Shown here piece after piece: positions 22,662-30,155 of a stretch of 50,470 bases of DNA (positions are counted from its first letter, which is position 1; each line of letters begins with the position of its first letter). The DNA comes from JASFBA01 sp036172265 (GTDB lineage Bacteria; Chloroflexota; Chloroflexia; DTKN01): contig JASFBA010000004.1 in NCBI GenBank assembly GCA_036172265.1, forward strand, positions 1 through 50,470, in the 5' to 3' direction. Position numbers and translations under genes: made by a program. The notes beneath the pieces are model-generated. The model searched no databases. It was not told the origin of the DNA and was given only the letters and a program-made list of their open reading frames with translations.

Positions 22662-24164
22662 ATGGTCGCTCAACCGAAACCGGTTCGCATCACCGATACC
22701 GTCCTCCGCGACGCCCATCAGTCGCTTCTGGCCACCCGGATGCGTCTGCAGGACATGCTCCCCATCGGTCCCCTCCTGGACCGAGTGGGCTTCCACTCCC
22801 TGGAGATGTGGGGTGGAGCCACCTTCGACAGCGCCATGCGTTTCCTGCGGGAGGACCCCTGGGAACGGGTGCGCCTTCTTCGCCAGGCCATTCCCCACAC
22901 CCCTTTCCAGATGCTTTTGCGCGGCCAGAACGTGGTCGGCTACCGCCACTATGCCGACGACGTGGTGGAGCGCTTTGTCTATCACGCCGCCGAGGTGGGT
23001 ATTGACATCTTCCGCGTCTTCGACGCCCTGAACGACCTGCGGAATATGGAGACAGCCTTTGTCGCTATCAAGAAAGTGGGAAAACACGTCCAGGGGGCCA
23101 TCTCCTACACCATCAGCCCGGTGCACGATATTCCGTCCTACGTGGAAATGGCCCGCCGGATGGTAGATATGGGGGCCGATTCGATCTGTATCAAGGATAT
23201 GGCCGGCCTTCTGGCCCCCTACGCGGCCTATGAACTGGTCACCCGCCTGAAGGAGGCCTTCCCCCATATTCCGGTGCAGGTACATACCCACTATACCAGC
23301 GGCATGGGCATGGCCGTGCTCCTCAAGGCGGTGGAGGCCGGCGCCGACGTGGTGGATACGGCCATCTCTTCCCTGGCCCTGGGCACTTCCCAGCCGCCCA
23401 CCGAGTCGCTCGTGGCTTCCCTCCAGGGTACACCCTGGGACCCCGGTTTGGACCTGGAACTCCTGACCGAGATCGCCGACTACTTTGCCCGGGTGCGGGC
23501 CAAATATGCCAAATATGAGGGCCAGTTGCGCACGGTGGACGTGCGTGTCCTGGCCTACCAGATTCCCGGCGGGATGCTCTCCAACTTGGATGCCCAACTG
23601 CGCGAGCAAAACGCTTTGGACCGCTACGAAGATGTGCTGAAGGAGGTCCCTCGGGTGCGGGCCGAATTGGGCTATCCGCCGCTCGTTACTCCTTCCAGCC
23701 AGATCGTGGGCACCCAGGCTGTGCTCAACGTCGTCACCGGAGAGCGCTACAAGGTCGTGCCCAAAGAGGTACGCCAGTATGTCATGGGCTATTACGGCCG
23801 GCCGCCAGCCCCCATTGACCCGGAGGTACAGCGCAAGGTGGTCGGCGACGAAAAGCCGATAAACGGCCGGCCGGCCGATACCCTCCCTTCTGAACTGGAA
23901 AAGGCTCGCCAGTCCCTCGGCGACCTGGCCGAATCGGAAAAGGACGTTATTTCCCAGGCTCTCTTCCCCCAGATCACACCCGAGTTCCTGCGCTGGCGAC
24001 GCACCTTTACCGACGTCCCCGGCCAGGTGGTCGCCGCCATCGCCGCCGCCGTCGCCTATGAGCCGCCCCGGAAGGAGGCCGCGCCGCCCCGGGAACGGAT
24101 CGAGCCGTGGAAATGGGCCGGCCGGCTGGAGGCCACCCGAGGCCGTACCTATCGTTCCCTCTGA
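22662..24164 (+). CDS. Carboxyltransferase subunit (5S type: transcarboxylase/oxaloacetate decarboxylase alpha/pyruvate carboxylase B)
   Basis: This TIM-barrel carboxyltransferase (500 residues) moves a carboxyl group between biotin and pyruvate/oxaloacetate. The metal-site segments are clear: ITDTVLRDAHQSLLATRM near the start, the Lys in SICIKDMAGLL (carbamylated in the family), and VQVHTHYTSG. FDALND and PPTESLVASLQGT are also standard. The C-terminus lacks a biotin domain, which is encoded separately as the next gene. Next come the biotin protein and a 12S-type acyl-CoA carboxyltransferase, with no biotin carboxylase in the operon, so methylmalonyl-CoA:pyruvate transcarboxylase is the best overall reading. 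Alternative: part of a pyruvate carboxylase or decarboxylase complex with partners elsewhere. Confidence 0.9.
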   Translation: MVAQPKPVRITDTVLRDAHQSLLATRMRLQDMLPIGPLLDRVGFHSLEMWGGATFDSAMRFLREDPWERVRLLRQAIPHTPFQMLLRGQNVVGYRHYADDVVERFVYHAAEVGIDIFRVFDALNDLRNMETAFVAIKKVGKHVQGAISYTISPVHDIPSYVEMARRMVDMGADSICIKDMAGLLAPYAAYELVTRLKEAFPHIPVQVHTHYTSGMGMAVLLKAVEAGADVVDTAISSLALGTSQPPTESLVASLQGTPWDPGLDLELLTEIADYFARVRAKYAKYEGQLRTVDVRVLAYQIPGGMLSNLDAQLREQNALDRYEDVLKEVPRVRAELGYPPLVTPSSQIVGTQAVLNVVTGERYKVVPKEVRQYVMGYYGRPPAPIDPEVQRKVVGDEKPINGRPADTLPSELEKARQSLGDLAESEKDVISQALFPQITPEFLRWRRTFTDVPGQVVAAIAAAVAYEPPRKEAAPPRERIEPWKWAGRLEATRGRTYRSL

Positions 24165-24177
24165 AAGAGGTATGCCG

Positions 24178-24684
24178 ATGAAGAAATTTCAACTGCGAGT
24201 CAAGGACCGCCCCTATGCCGTCGAGGTGGATGGGGGGCGAATGGCCGTAGAGGGCTTCAACCTGGCCTGGGAAATCGTCCGGGCCGAGGGAAATCGCTTC
24301 ACCGTGGCTATTGACGGCATCTACTACGAGGTGGAACTGCGTTCGGGGGATGACGGCCGGCAGGTGGCCGTGGTGGACGGCGTGGAGTACCCCTTCGAGG
24401 TCATCGGCCTGGTACGCGAGCGCGTCTTGCCCGCGAAAGTCGAGCGGCCGGCCATCGCCCCGGCCGTCGTCGAAGGGGCGCTTATGGCCATGATGCCCAG
24501 CAAGGTGATCGCCGTGCACGTCCAGGTGGGGGACCGAGTCCAGGCCGGCCAGGTGGTGCTGGTCCTGGAGGCGATGAAGATGGAAAGCGAACTCAGGGCG
24601 CCCCGCGACGGCGTCGTCCGGGCTGTAAACTGCGCCCCCGGCGATAGCGTCAACCCCGACGTGCCGTTGGTGATCATCGAATGA
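24178..24684 (+). CDS. Biotin carrier subunit (1.3S type)
   Basis: The C-terminal half is a biotinyl domain: ALMAMMPSKVIAVHVQVGDRVQAGQ, then the biotinylation motif EAMKMES with Lys 134, and APRDGVVRAVNCAPGDSV. It swings the carboxyl group between the 5S-type and 12S-type subunits. The N-terminal ~100 residues are a beta-rich domain (KKFQLRVKDRPYAVEVDGG, YYEVELRSGDDGRQVAVVDG) that probably docks on a partner. ATG 24178 has GAGG 7 bases upstream; ATG 24172 is too close to it. The 14-base gap after the carboxyltransferase and the six bases before the next gene show a single operon. Confidence 0.92.
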   Translation: MKKFQLRVKDRPYAVEVDGGRMAVEGFNLAWEIVRAEGNRFTVAIDGIYYEVELRSGDDGRQVAVVDGVEYPFEVIGLVRERVLPAKVERPAIAPAVVEGALMAMMPSKVIAVHVQVGDRVQAGQVVLVLEAMKMESELRAPRDGVVRAVNCAPGDSVNPDVPLVIIE

Positions 24685-24696
24685 GAGGAGTTGCCG

Positions 24697-26247
24697 ATGA
24701 AAACGACCGCCGAACGGATCGAGGAACTGCGTCAACGCCTTCAGGAGGCCACCGTCCCCTCTCCGGAGGCCGTGGAAGCCCAGCACAAACGGGGGAAACT
24801 CACCGCCCGCGAGCGCATCGAGAAATTGCTCGATCCGGGAAGTTTCGTCGAAATCGACGCGCTCGTCTTGCACCGCTGCTACGACTTTGAGATGCAGAAG
24901 CGCCGCCCACTGGGGGACAGCGTGGTCACCGGTTGGGGGACGGTGGACGGCCGGCGCGTCTGCGTCTTTTCCCAGGATTTCTCCGCCATCGGAGGGACAC
25001 TGAGCGAGGTCGCCGCTGAGAAAATCTGCAAAGTGATGGACCTGGCCCTCCGTATGGGCGTGCCCTGTATCGGTATCAACGACTCCGGCGGGGCGCGCAT
25101 CCAGGAGGGGGTGGTCTCCCTCCATGGCTACGGCAACATCTTCTACCGCAACGTCATCTCCTCCGGCGTCATCCCCCAGATTTCGATCATCGCCGGCCCC
25201 TGTGCCGGGGGAGCCGTCTACTCACCGGCTATCACCGACTTTACCTTTATGGTCAAGGGCACCAGTTACATGTTCATCACCGGCCCTGAAGTGATCAAGG
25301 CCGTCACCGGCGAGGAGGTCACCCAGGAGGAACTGGGCGGAGCCATGGCCTGCAATACCAAAAGCGGCGTAGCCCACTTTGCTACCGAGGACGAGGACGA
25401 CCTTTTCCGCCAGGTGCGCACCCTCCTCAGTTATCTCCCTTCAAACAATATGGAGGACCCGCCCTATATTCCTCCGACCGACGACCCCGACCGGGAAGCC
25501 CCCGAACTGGATACCATCGTCCCCGATAGCCCCAAGAAGCCCTATGACATCAAGGAGGTCGTCCGGGCCGTTGTGGATGACGGCGTCTTCTTCGAAGTCC
25601 ATCGGTACTGGGCGCAGAATATCGTTGTCGGCTTTGCCAGGCTGAACGGCCGGCCGGTAGGGGTGATCGCCAACCAGCCGGCCGTCCTGGGGGGAGTCCT
25701 CGATAACCTGGCTTCGATCAAGGGGGCCCGTTTCGTCCGCTTCTGCGACGCCTTCAATATCCCGCTGGTCACCTTTGTGGACGTCCCCGGATACCAGCCC
25801 GGCACCGACCAGGAGTGGGGCGGCATCATCCGCAACGGGGCCAAGCTCATCTTTGCCTACGCCGAGGCGACCGTGCCCAAACTGACTGTCATCACCCGCA
25901 AGGCCTACGGCGGGGCCTATGTGGTGATGTCTTCCCTCTCCTTGCGCTCTGATTATAACGTGGCCTGGCCCACGGCGGAGATCGCCGTGATGGGGGCGGA
26001 TGGAGCGGTCAAGATCATCTTCCGTAAGGAGTTGCAAGCCGCACCTGACCCCCAGGCCCGTCTGGCCGAACTGGTGGCCGATTACGAAGCCAAGTTCTCC
26101 AACCCTTACGAGGCGGCAGCGCGGGGCTATGTGGAGGCGGTCATCGAACCGCGTCGCACCCGGCCGGCCCTCGTCCGTGCCCTGGAGATGGCCCAGACGA
26201 AGCGGCAGTCGCTGCCGCCGAAGAAACACGGGAATATCCCGCTTTAG
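24697..26247 (+). CDS. Acyl-CoA carboxyltransferase subunit (12S type; methylmalonyl/propionyl-CoA)
   Basis: The protein (516 residues) has both crotonase-like halves of the family: KLTARERIEKLLDPGSFVEID, FSQDFSAIGGTLSE, GINDSGGARIQEGV (first oxyanion hole), IAGPCAGGAVYSPAITDF, and in the second half FARLNGRPVGVIANQPAVLGG, FVDVPGYQPGTDQEWGGIIRNGAKL and ITRKAYGGAYVVMSS. It carries carboxyl transfer to or from the acyl-CoA, probably propionyl-CoA/methylmalonyl-CoA. ATG 24697 has GAGGAG at 24685-24690. Together with the two genes upstream it makes the set 5S-1.3S-12S. A propionyl-CoA carboxylase beta role is the main alternative. Confidence 0.92.
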   Translation: MKTTAERIEELRQRLQEATVPSPEAVEAQHKRGKLTARERIEKLLDPGSFVEIDALVLHRCYDFEMQKRRPLGDSVVTGWGTVDGRRVCVFSQDFSAIGGTLSEVAAEKICKVMDLALRMGVPCIGINDSGGARIQEGVVSLHGYGNIFYRNVISSGVIPQISIIAGPCAGGAVYSPAITDFTFMVKGTSYMFITGPEVIKAVTGEEVTQEELGGAMACNTKSGVAHFATEDEDDLFRQVRTLLSYLPSNNMEDPPYIPPTDDPDREAPELDTIVPDSPKKPYDIKEVVRAVVDDGVFFEVHRYWAQNIVVGFARLNGRPVGVIANQPAVLGGVLDNLASIKGARFVRFCDAFNIPLVTFVDVPGYQPGTDQEWGGIIRNGAKLIFAYAEATVPKLTVITRKAYGGAYVVMSSLSLRSDYNVAWPTAEIAVMGADGAVKIIFRKELQAAPDPQARLAELVADYEAKFSNPYEAAARGYVEAVIEPRRTRPALVRALEMAQTKRQSLPPKKHGNIPL

Positions 26248-26293
26248 GGCCTATCCGAAAACTTGTGGGTGAAGTGTTGCTGAGGGGGTAACG

Positions 26294-27241
26294 ATGTTGT
26301 ACGATGTCATTATCCTTGGCTCCGGCCCGGCCGGCCTGACCGCCGCCATCTACACGGCGCGGGCCCGCCTTTCTACCCTGGTCCTGGCCGGCAGCGCCCT
26401 GGGCGGCCAGGTGGCCCTGACCGACCGGGTGGAAAATTACCCCGGCTTTCCCGAGGGCATCTCGGGGGCCGAACTGGCCCAAAAGATGCGAGAACAGGCC
26501 GAGCACTTTGGGGCCAGGGTGGAGATGGACGAGGCCACCGCCGTGGACCTTTCTCAACACCCGTTCCGTATCACCTCCTACGGCGGGGAGCGTCTGGCCG
26601 AGGCGCTCATCGTTGCCACCGGGGCCTCGCCCCGTAAACTGGATGTCCCCGGGGAAAAGGACTTGACCGGCCGCGGCGTTTCCTACTGCGCCACCTGCGA
26701 CGGCTTCTTCTACCGGGGCAAGGAGGTGGCCGTGATCGGCGGGGGCAACAGCGCCGTCGAGGAGGCCCTCTTCCTCACCCGTTTCGTCGAACGAATTTAC
26801 CTCATCCACCGCCGCGACCGCCTGCGGGCCGATGCCATCGTCCAGGAGCGGGCCCTGGCCAACGAAAAGTTCACCTTCGTCTGGGATAGCGTCGTTACCG
26901 AAATCCTGGGCGAGCAGGCGGTGACCGGGGTACGGGTGCGCAACCTCAAGACGGGGGAGGAGCGCGTCCTGCCCGTCTCCGGCGTTTTCATCTACATCGG
27001 CATGGTGCCGAACACCCAGTTCCTTCAGGGACAGTTGCAGTTGAACGAGTGGGGCTATATTGTGACCGATGCGGCCCAGCACACCAGCGTCCCGGGCGTC
27101 TTTGCCGCCGGCGACGTCCAGGAACTTTACCTGCCCCAAGTGGCTACCGCTGTGGGCACCGGGGCCCGGGCGGCGATGGAAGCGGTCAAGTTCGTGGCCG
27201 AACTGGAGCATCGGGCCTATCCGGAGCGCTATAGCCGATGA
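26294..27241 (+). CDS. trxB: Thioredoxin reductase
   Basis: TrxB reduces thioredoxin with NADPH through FAD. The product (315 residues, normal) has the FAD dinucleotide motif GSGPAGLTAAIY (about 9-20), ENYPGFPEGISG, the redox disulphide CATC at 132-135, the NADPH motif GGGNSAVEEA (about 154) and the C-terminal VFAAGDVQE. GAGGGGG lies shortly before the ATG. It starts 46 bases after the carboxyltransferase and may be read from the same promoter. The stop TGA overlaps a possible longer start of the following nucleotidyltransferase, so they may be cotranscribed. Confidence 0.95.
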   Translation: MLYDVIILGSGPAGLTAAIYTARARLSTLVLAGSALGGQVALTDRVENYPGFPEGISGAELAQKMREQAEHFGARVEMDEATAVDLSQHPFRITSYGGERLAEALIVATGASPRKLDVPGEKDLTGRGVSYCATCDGFFYRGKEVAVIGGGNSAVEEALFLTRFVERIYLIHRRDRLRADAIVQERALANEKFTFVWDSVVTEILGEQAVTGVRVRNLKTGEERVLPVSGVFIYIGMVPNTQFLQGQLQLNEWGYIVTDAAQHTSVPGVFAAGDVQELYLPQVATAVGTGARAAMEAVKFVAELEHRAYPERYSR

Positions 27242-27339
27242 AAGACAATTTGGCCTCTCTTACTTGCCGCGCGGTTTCTTTCCACCTGTGCGCCAGCGTC
27301 TATGCCGGCCGTCGGTCGCTGCCTGGAGGTTGCTCTTCT

Positions 27340-27654
27340 ATGCGAAGCAGGATGCTGAGTCGCGCAGAAGTTATCACCTTATTGCGGCGGAGTTATCCCC
27401 ATCTTGTCGCCGAGTACGGTGTCAAGAGGATAGGCCTATTCGGCTCTTACGCCCAGGGACAGCCGGACGAAGAAAGCGATATCGATCTCGTTGTTGAATT
27501 GGGGCGCCCGATAGGATTCCGATGGGTGGAGTTGGCGGAATATCTGGAGCATCTGCTGGGTCGAAGAGTGGATTTGTTGACCCCCACGGGTATCCGGGGG
27601 ATTCGGATACCCTGGGTTGCGGCCGAGATTGAACAGAGCCTCATCTATGTCTAA
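27340..27654 (+). CDS. MNT-type minimal nucleotidyltransferase (antitoxin-like), orphan
   Basis: The protein (104 residues) has the nucleotidyltransferase signature IGLFGSYAQGQPDEESDIDLVVEL with GS and the two Asp of DID. This is the MntA/KNTase-like group, which is often paired with a HEPN RNase toxin and inactivates it by nucleotide transfer. Here no HEPN gene is beside it: upstream is trxB and downstream a PLD-like gene. ATG 27340 has GGAGG at 27325-27329 (10-base spacing); ATG 27352 is possible. An earlier in-frame start (27238) overlaps trxB, with no support. So it is either an orphan or partnered elsewhere. Confidence 0.8.
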   Translation: MRSRMLSRAEVITLLRRSYPHLVAEYGVKRIGLFGSYAQGQPDEESDIDLVVELGRPIGFRWVELAEYLEHLLGRRVDLLTPTGIRGIRIPWVAAEIEQSLIYV

Positions 27655-27706
27655 GGGTGCGCCTGAGCCTTGTCGTTGGTCGGCATGATGCCGAAGGAGA
27701 AAGACT

Positions 27707-28807
27707 ATGGCTCCTTCTCGTCGGCCCTCGCTCGCCTACCTGCTGCTCCTCCTGCTGGTAGCCGTCTTTCTCGGCCTCTACCAGGCCGGCCTTTTGGGGC
27801 CGCTGGGGCTGGGGCCGGCCCCGGCGGTCATTACCGCGCCGACCGGCTCCTGGGTCCAGCCCTTTTTCACCGCCCCCGACTTTGCCGACAAGTCTCTCCA
27901 TCAAGGCGGGTTGGATGCCCAGGTCGCTGCCGACATCGAATCGGCTCGGGAGCAGGTGGACGTCGCCTCCTTCGAGTTCAACCTGGAGAGCATTACCCAG
28001 GCCCTGCTCCGCGCCCACGGCCGCGGCGTCCGGGTGCGGCTGGTGCTGGATGGGGGCAACCTGGGGGAAGAGGAGATGAAGGAGGCCACCGACCGACTCC
28101 TGGCGGCCGGCATCCCCATCGTCTTCGACGAGCGCCAGGCCTTTATGCACGACAAGTTTGTCATTATTGACCGCCACATCCTCTGGGTCGGTTCCTGGAA
28201 CCTGACCGAAAACGATACCTACCGAAACAACAACAACTTCCTGCGCTTTGACCTGCCCCAACTGGCGGAGAACTATACCGCCGAGTTCGAGGAAATGTTC
28301 CTGGACGGCCGGTTCGGCCCCCGTTCGCCGGAAAATACGCCCTATCCGATCCTGCAACTGAGCGATGGCACCCGCATCGAGACCTACTTTGCCCCGGAGG
28401 AAAATGTGCGGGGGGCCATCATGAGCCGGCTGCGGGCAGCGAAAGAAGAGATCGTCTTTATGGCCTTTTCCTTCACCGACGACGACATCGCCCGTGTCCT
28501 CCTGGAAAAGGCCCGCGAGGGAGTGCGGGTGCGCGGCGTCTTTGAGAGCCGCCAGGAAAGCGACTATAGCGAGTACAAAGTGCTGCGCAAGGCCGGCCTG
28601 GACGTCCGGCTGGACGGCAACCCGCGCACGATGCACCACAAGGTTTTCGTCATTGACGGGCAGGTGGTGATCACCGGTTCCTACAACTTTTCCAAGAACG
28701 CCGCTGAGGAAAACGATGAGAACATCCTGATCATCGAGAACGCCGGCCTGGCCCGGTCCTACCGGGAAGAGTTCGAGCGGGTTTACCAGGCGGCGCAAAA
28801 GGAGTGA
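27707..28807 (+). CDS. Phospholipase D-like protein with two intact HKD motifs, membrane-anchored
   Basis: The product (366 residues) has an N-terminal membrane helix or signal (LAYLLLLLLVAVFLGLYQAGLL), then two PLD half-domains. Both catalytic motifs are complete: H148-x-K150-x4-D155 (MHDKFVIID, followed by VGSWNLTEND) and H310-x-K312-x4-D317 (MHHKVFVID, followed by TGSYNFSKNAAEENDEN). It should hydrolyse phosphodiesters outside the membrane; lipid, nucleic acid or cardiolipin-type substrates are all possible. The next gene starts 4 bases after its stop and is a close relative with both motifs destroyed, so a pair of one active and one inactive subunit is likely. Confidence 0.87.
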   Translation: MAPSRRPSLAYLLLLLLVAVFLGLYQAGLLGPLGLGPAPAVITAPTGSWVQPFFTAPDFADKSLHQGGLDAQVAADIESAREQVDVASFEFNLESITQALLRAHGRGVRVRLVLDGGNLGEEEMKEATDRLLAAGIPIVFDERQAFMHDKFVIIDRHILWVGSWNLTENDTYRNNNNFLRFDLPQLAENYTAEFEEMFLDGRFGPRSPENTPYPILQLSDGTRIETYFAPEENVRGAIMSRLRAAKEEIVFMAFSFTDDDIARVLLEKAREGVRVRGVFESRQESDYSEYKVLRKAGLDVRLDGNPRTMHHKVFVIDGQVVITGSYNFSKNAAEENDENILIIENAGLARSYREEFERVYQAAQKE

Positions 28808-28810
28808 GCG

Positions 28811-29917
28811 ATGGCCGGCAAAAGCCGTTCCCGGAAAGTCGAAGTGCGCTGGCGCAAAGTTCTGCGCGAATGGGGGGTGTACCTCCTGATCGGCGCGGCT
28901 ATTGTAGCCGCCTTTGTCCTGCTGAGCCGTCCTCGCGGAGGAGTTGGGCTGGCAACAGGGGCGCCCTATCGGGCCTACTTTACCCAGGGCGAAGTGGGAC
29001 ACCCCAAGCCCTCCGGCCTGGAGGCCGAACTGGCGGCCGATGTTGCCGCGGCTGGCCGGTGGGTCGAGGTGGCTGCGCCGGCATTCGACCTGCCCCAACT
29101 GGCCGAGGCGCTCATCGCCGCTCATGAGCGGGGCGTACGGGTGCAGGTGGTGGAAGATGAAGCCTCCCAGGAGGATCCCGCCGTGCTTGCGGTGACCACT
29201 CGTCTGAGGCAATCCGGCATCCCGGTACTTTTGCGCCCCCGTCTGGGAGGCAGTTTCATCGGGGTGGACGGGCGAATCCTGTGGGCGGGTTCGTGGAACC
29301 TTTCCCGGCGGGGGCTGGAAGAGGGGGCCGGCCTGGCCCTGCGCTGGGAACTTCCCCCTCTGGTCGCCGACTTTCATGCCGAGTTTACCGAAATGGTGTT
29401 GGAAGCCTTTGCCGGCGGCCTCTTTCGTCCCCCGACGCCGCTGAAAACCCCCTACCCCTACCTGGCCATCCCCGACGGCGCCTCCATCTCCGTCTACATG
29501 ACCCCGGAGGACGACGCCCTATCCGAGGTGCTACAGAGCCTGGCCCGGACCCAGGATGCAATCGTCGTCCTCGGCGAAGTGGACGACCCCCGGCTTGGGG
29601 ATCGTCTGATCGGGGAGGCCTCTCGTTCCACAATGTTGACCGTCTGGGCGGTGCTGAGCGAGTCTGACCCCGGCCTTCTTCAGGCATTGGCCGAGCGCAA
29701 GGCCAATCTGGGCATCTACACCGGGACGGGAAGGCTCTATGAAAACGTCCTGGTGGTGGACGGCGGGATTGTGATCCTCTTCTCCCAGCCGATGACCCAG
29801 GAGGCCTATGATCAGAACGACGGCTATGTCCTCATCGTGCGGGATCAAGAACTGGGGCAGACCCTCCAGAGGGAGTTTTCCCGGCTGTACGCCGGGGCGA
29901 AGAAAGGCGGGCAGTAG
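28811..29917 (+). CDS. PLD-like pseudoenzyme, paralogue of the preceding gene
   Basis: This 368-residue protein keeps the length, the N-terminal membrane helix (WGVYLLIGAAIVAAFVLL) and many fixed segments of the preceding protein (HERGVRVQVV, ILWAGSWNLS, LKTPYPYLAI), but both HKD motifs are lost. Motif 1 reads GGSFIGVDGRILW (His to Gly, Lys to Ser); motif 2 reads LYENVLVVDG, where Y310 and N312 stand where the paralogue has H310 and K312. The frame is intact with no stop or frameshift, so loss looks selected rather than decayed. GTG/ATG choice: ATG 28811 lies 4 bases after the previous stop. It may be a partner or regulator of the active enzyme. Confidence 0.82.
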   Translation: MAGKSRSRKVEVRWRKVLREWGVYLLIGAAIVAAFVLLSRPRGGVGLATGAPYRAYFTQGEVGHPKPSGLEAELAADVAAAGRWVEVAAPAFDLPQLAEALIAAHERGVRVQVVEDEASQEDPAVLAVTTRLRQSGIPVLLRPRLGGSFIGVDGRILWAGSWNLSRRGLEEGAGLALRWELPPLVADFHAEFTEMVLEAFAGGLFRPPTPLKTPYPYLAIPDGASISVYMTPEDDALSEVLQSLARTQDAIVVLGEVDDPRLGDRLIGEASRSTMLTVWAVLSESDPGLLQALAERKANLGIYTGTGRLYENVLVVDGGIVILFSQPMTQEAYDQNDGYVLIVRDQELGQTLQREFSRLYAGAKKGGQ

Positions 29918-29923
29918 GCAGAG

Positions 29924-29955
29924 AAAAAGCCGGCATTCGAGAACCGAACGCCGGC
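29924..29955 (-). terminator. Intrinsic terminator after tRNA-Gly
   Basis: On the minus strand, an 11-bp stem (arms 29955-29945 and 29939-29929, one G-U-type mismatch) with a 5-base loop is followed by a T-run (29928-29924). It is a strong, classical terminator, 10 bases after tRNA-Gly. Confidence 0.85.
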
Positions 29956-29964
29956 ACCGGTAAA

Positions 29965-30037
29965 AGCGGGAGACGGGACTCGAACCCGCGACAGCCTGCT
30001 TGGGAAGCAGGAACTCTACCAACTGAGTTACTCCCGC
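29965..30037 (-). tRNA. tRNA-Gly (anticodon CCC)
   Basis: The 73-base minus-strand sequence folds as a tRNA: acceptor GCGGGAG/CTCCCGC, D-arm with GTTGGTAGAG, anticodon stem CCTGC/GCAGG with loop TTCCCAA (CCC, reading GGG), and T-arm GGTTCGAGTCC. CCA is not encoded. It has its own promoter (30047-30075) and terminator (29924-29955). Confidence 0.95.
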
Positions 30038-30046
30038 ACGGCTTTT

Positions 30047-30075
30047 ATTTTACCACGGGTAGGCCGATTTGTCAA
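30047..30075 (-). promoter_or_regulatory. Predicted sigma70-type promoter of tRNA-Gly
   Basis: On the minus strand TTGACA (30075-30070), 17-bp spacer, TAAAAT (30052-30047), ending 10 bases before the tRNA 5' end. Confidence 0.8.
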
Positions 30076-30082
30076 GTGCGAT

Positions 30083-30111
30083 TTGTTTCTGCCGGCCGGT
30101 TGTGGTATGAT
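30083..30111 (+). promoter_or_regulatory. Predicted sigma70-type promoter of the kinase gene
   Basis: TTGTTT at 30083-30088, 17-bp spacer, TATGAT at 30106-30111, divergent from the tRNA-Gly promoter with 7 bp between -35 boxes. The -35 box is weak. Confidence 0.5.
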
Positions 30112-30155
30112 AAAAAGAACCACACTCGGCTGCCGAGTTGGCAGAGGAGGATGGG

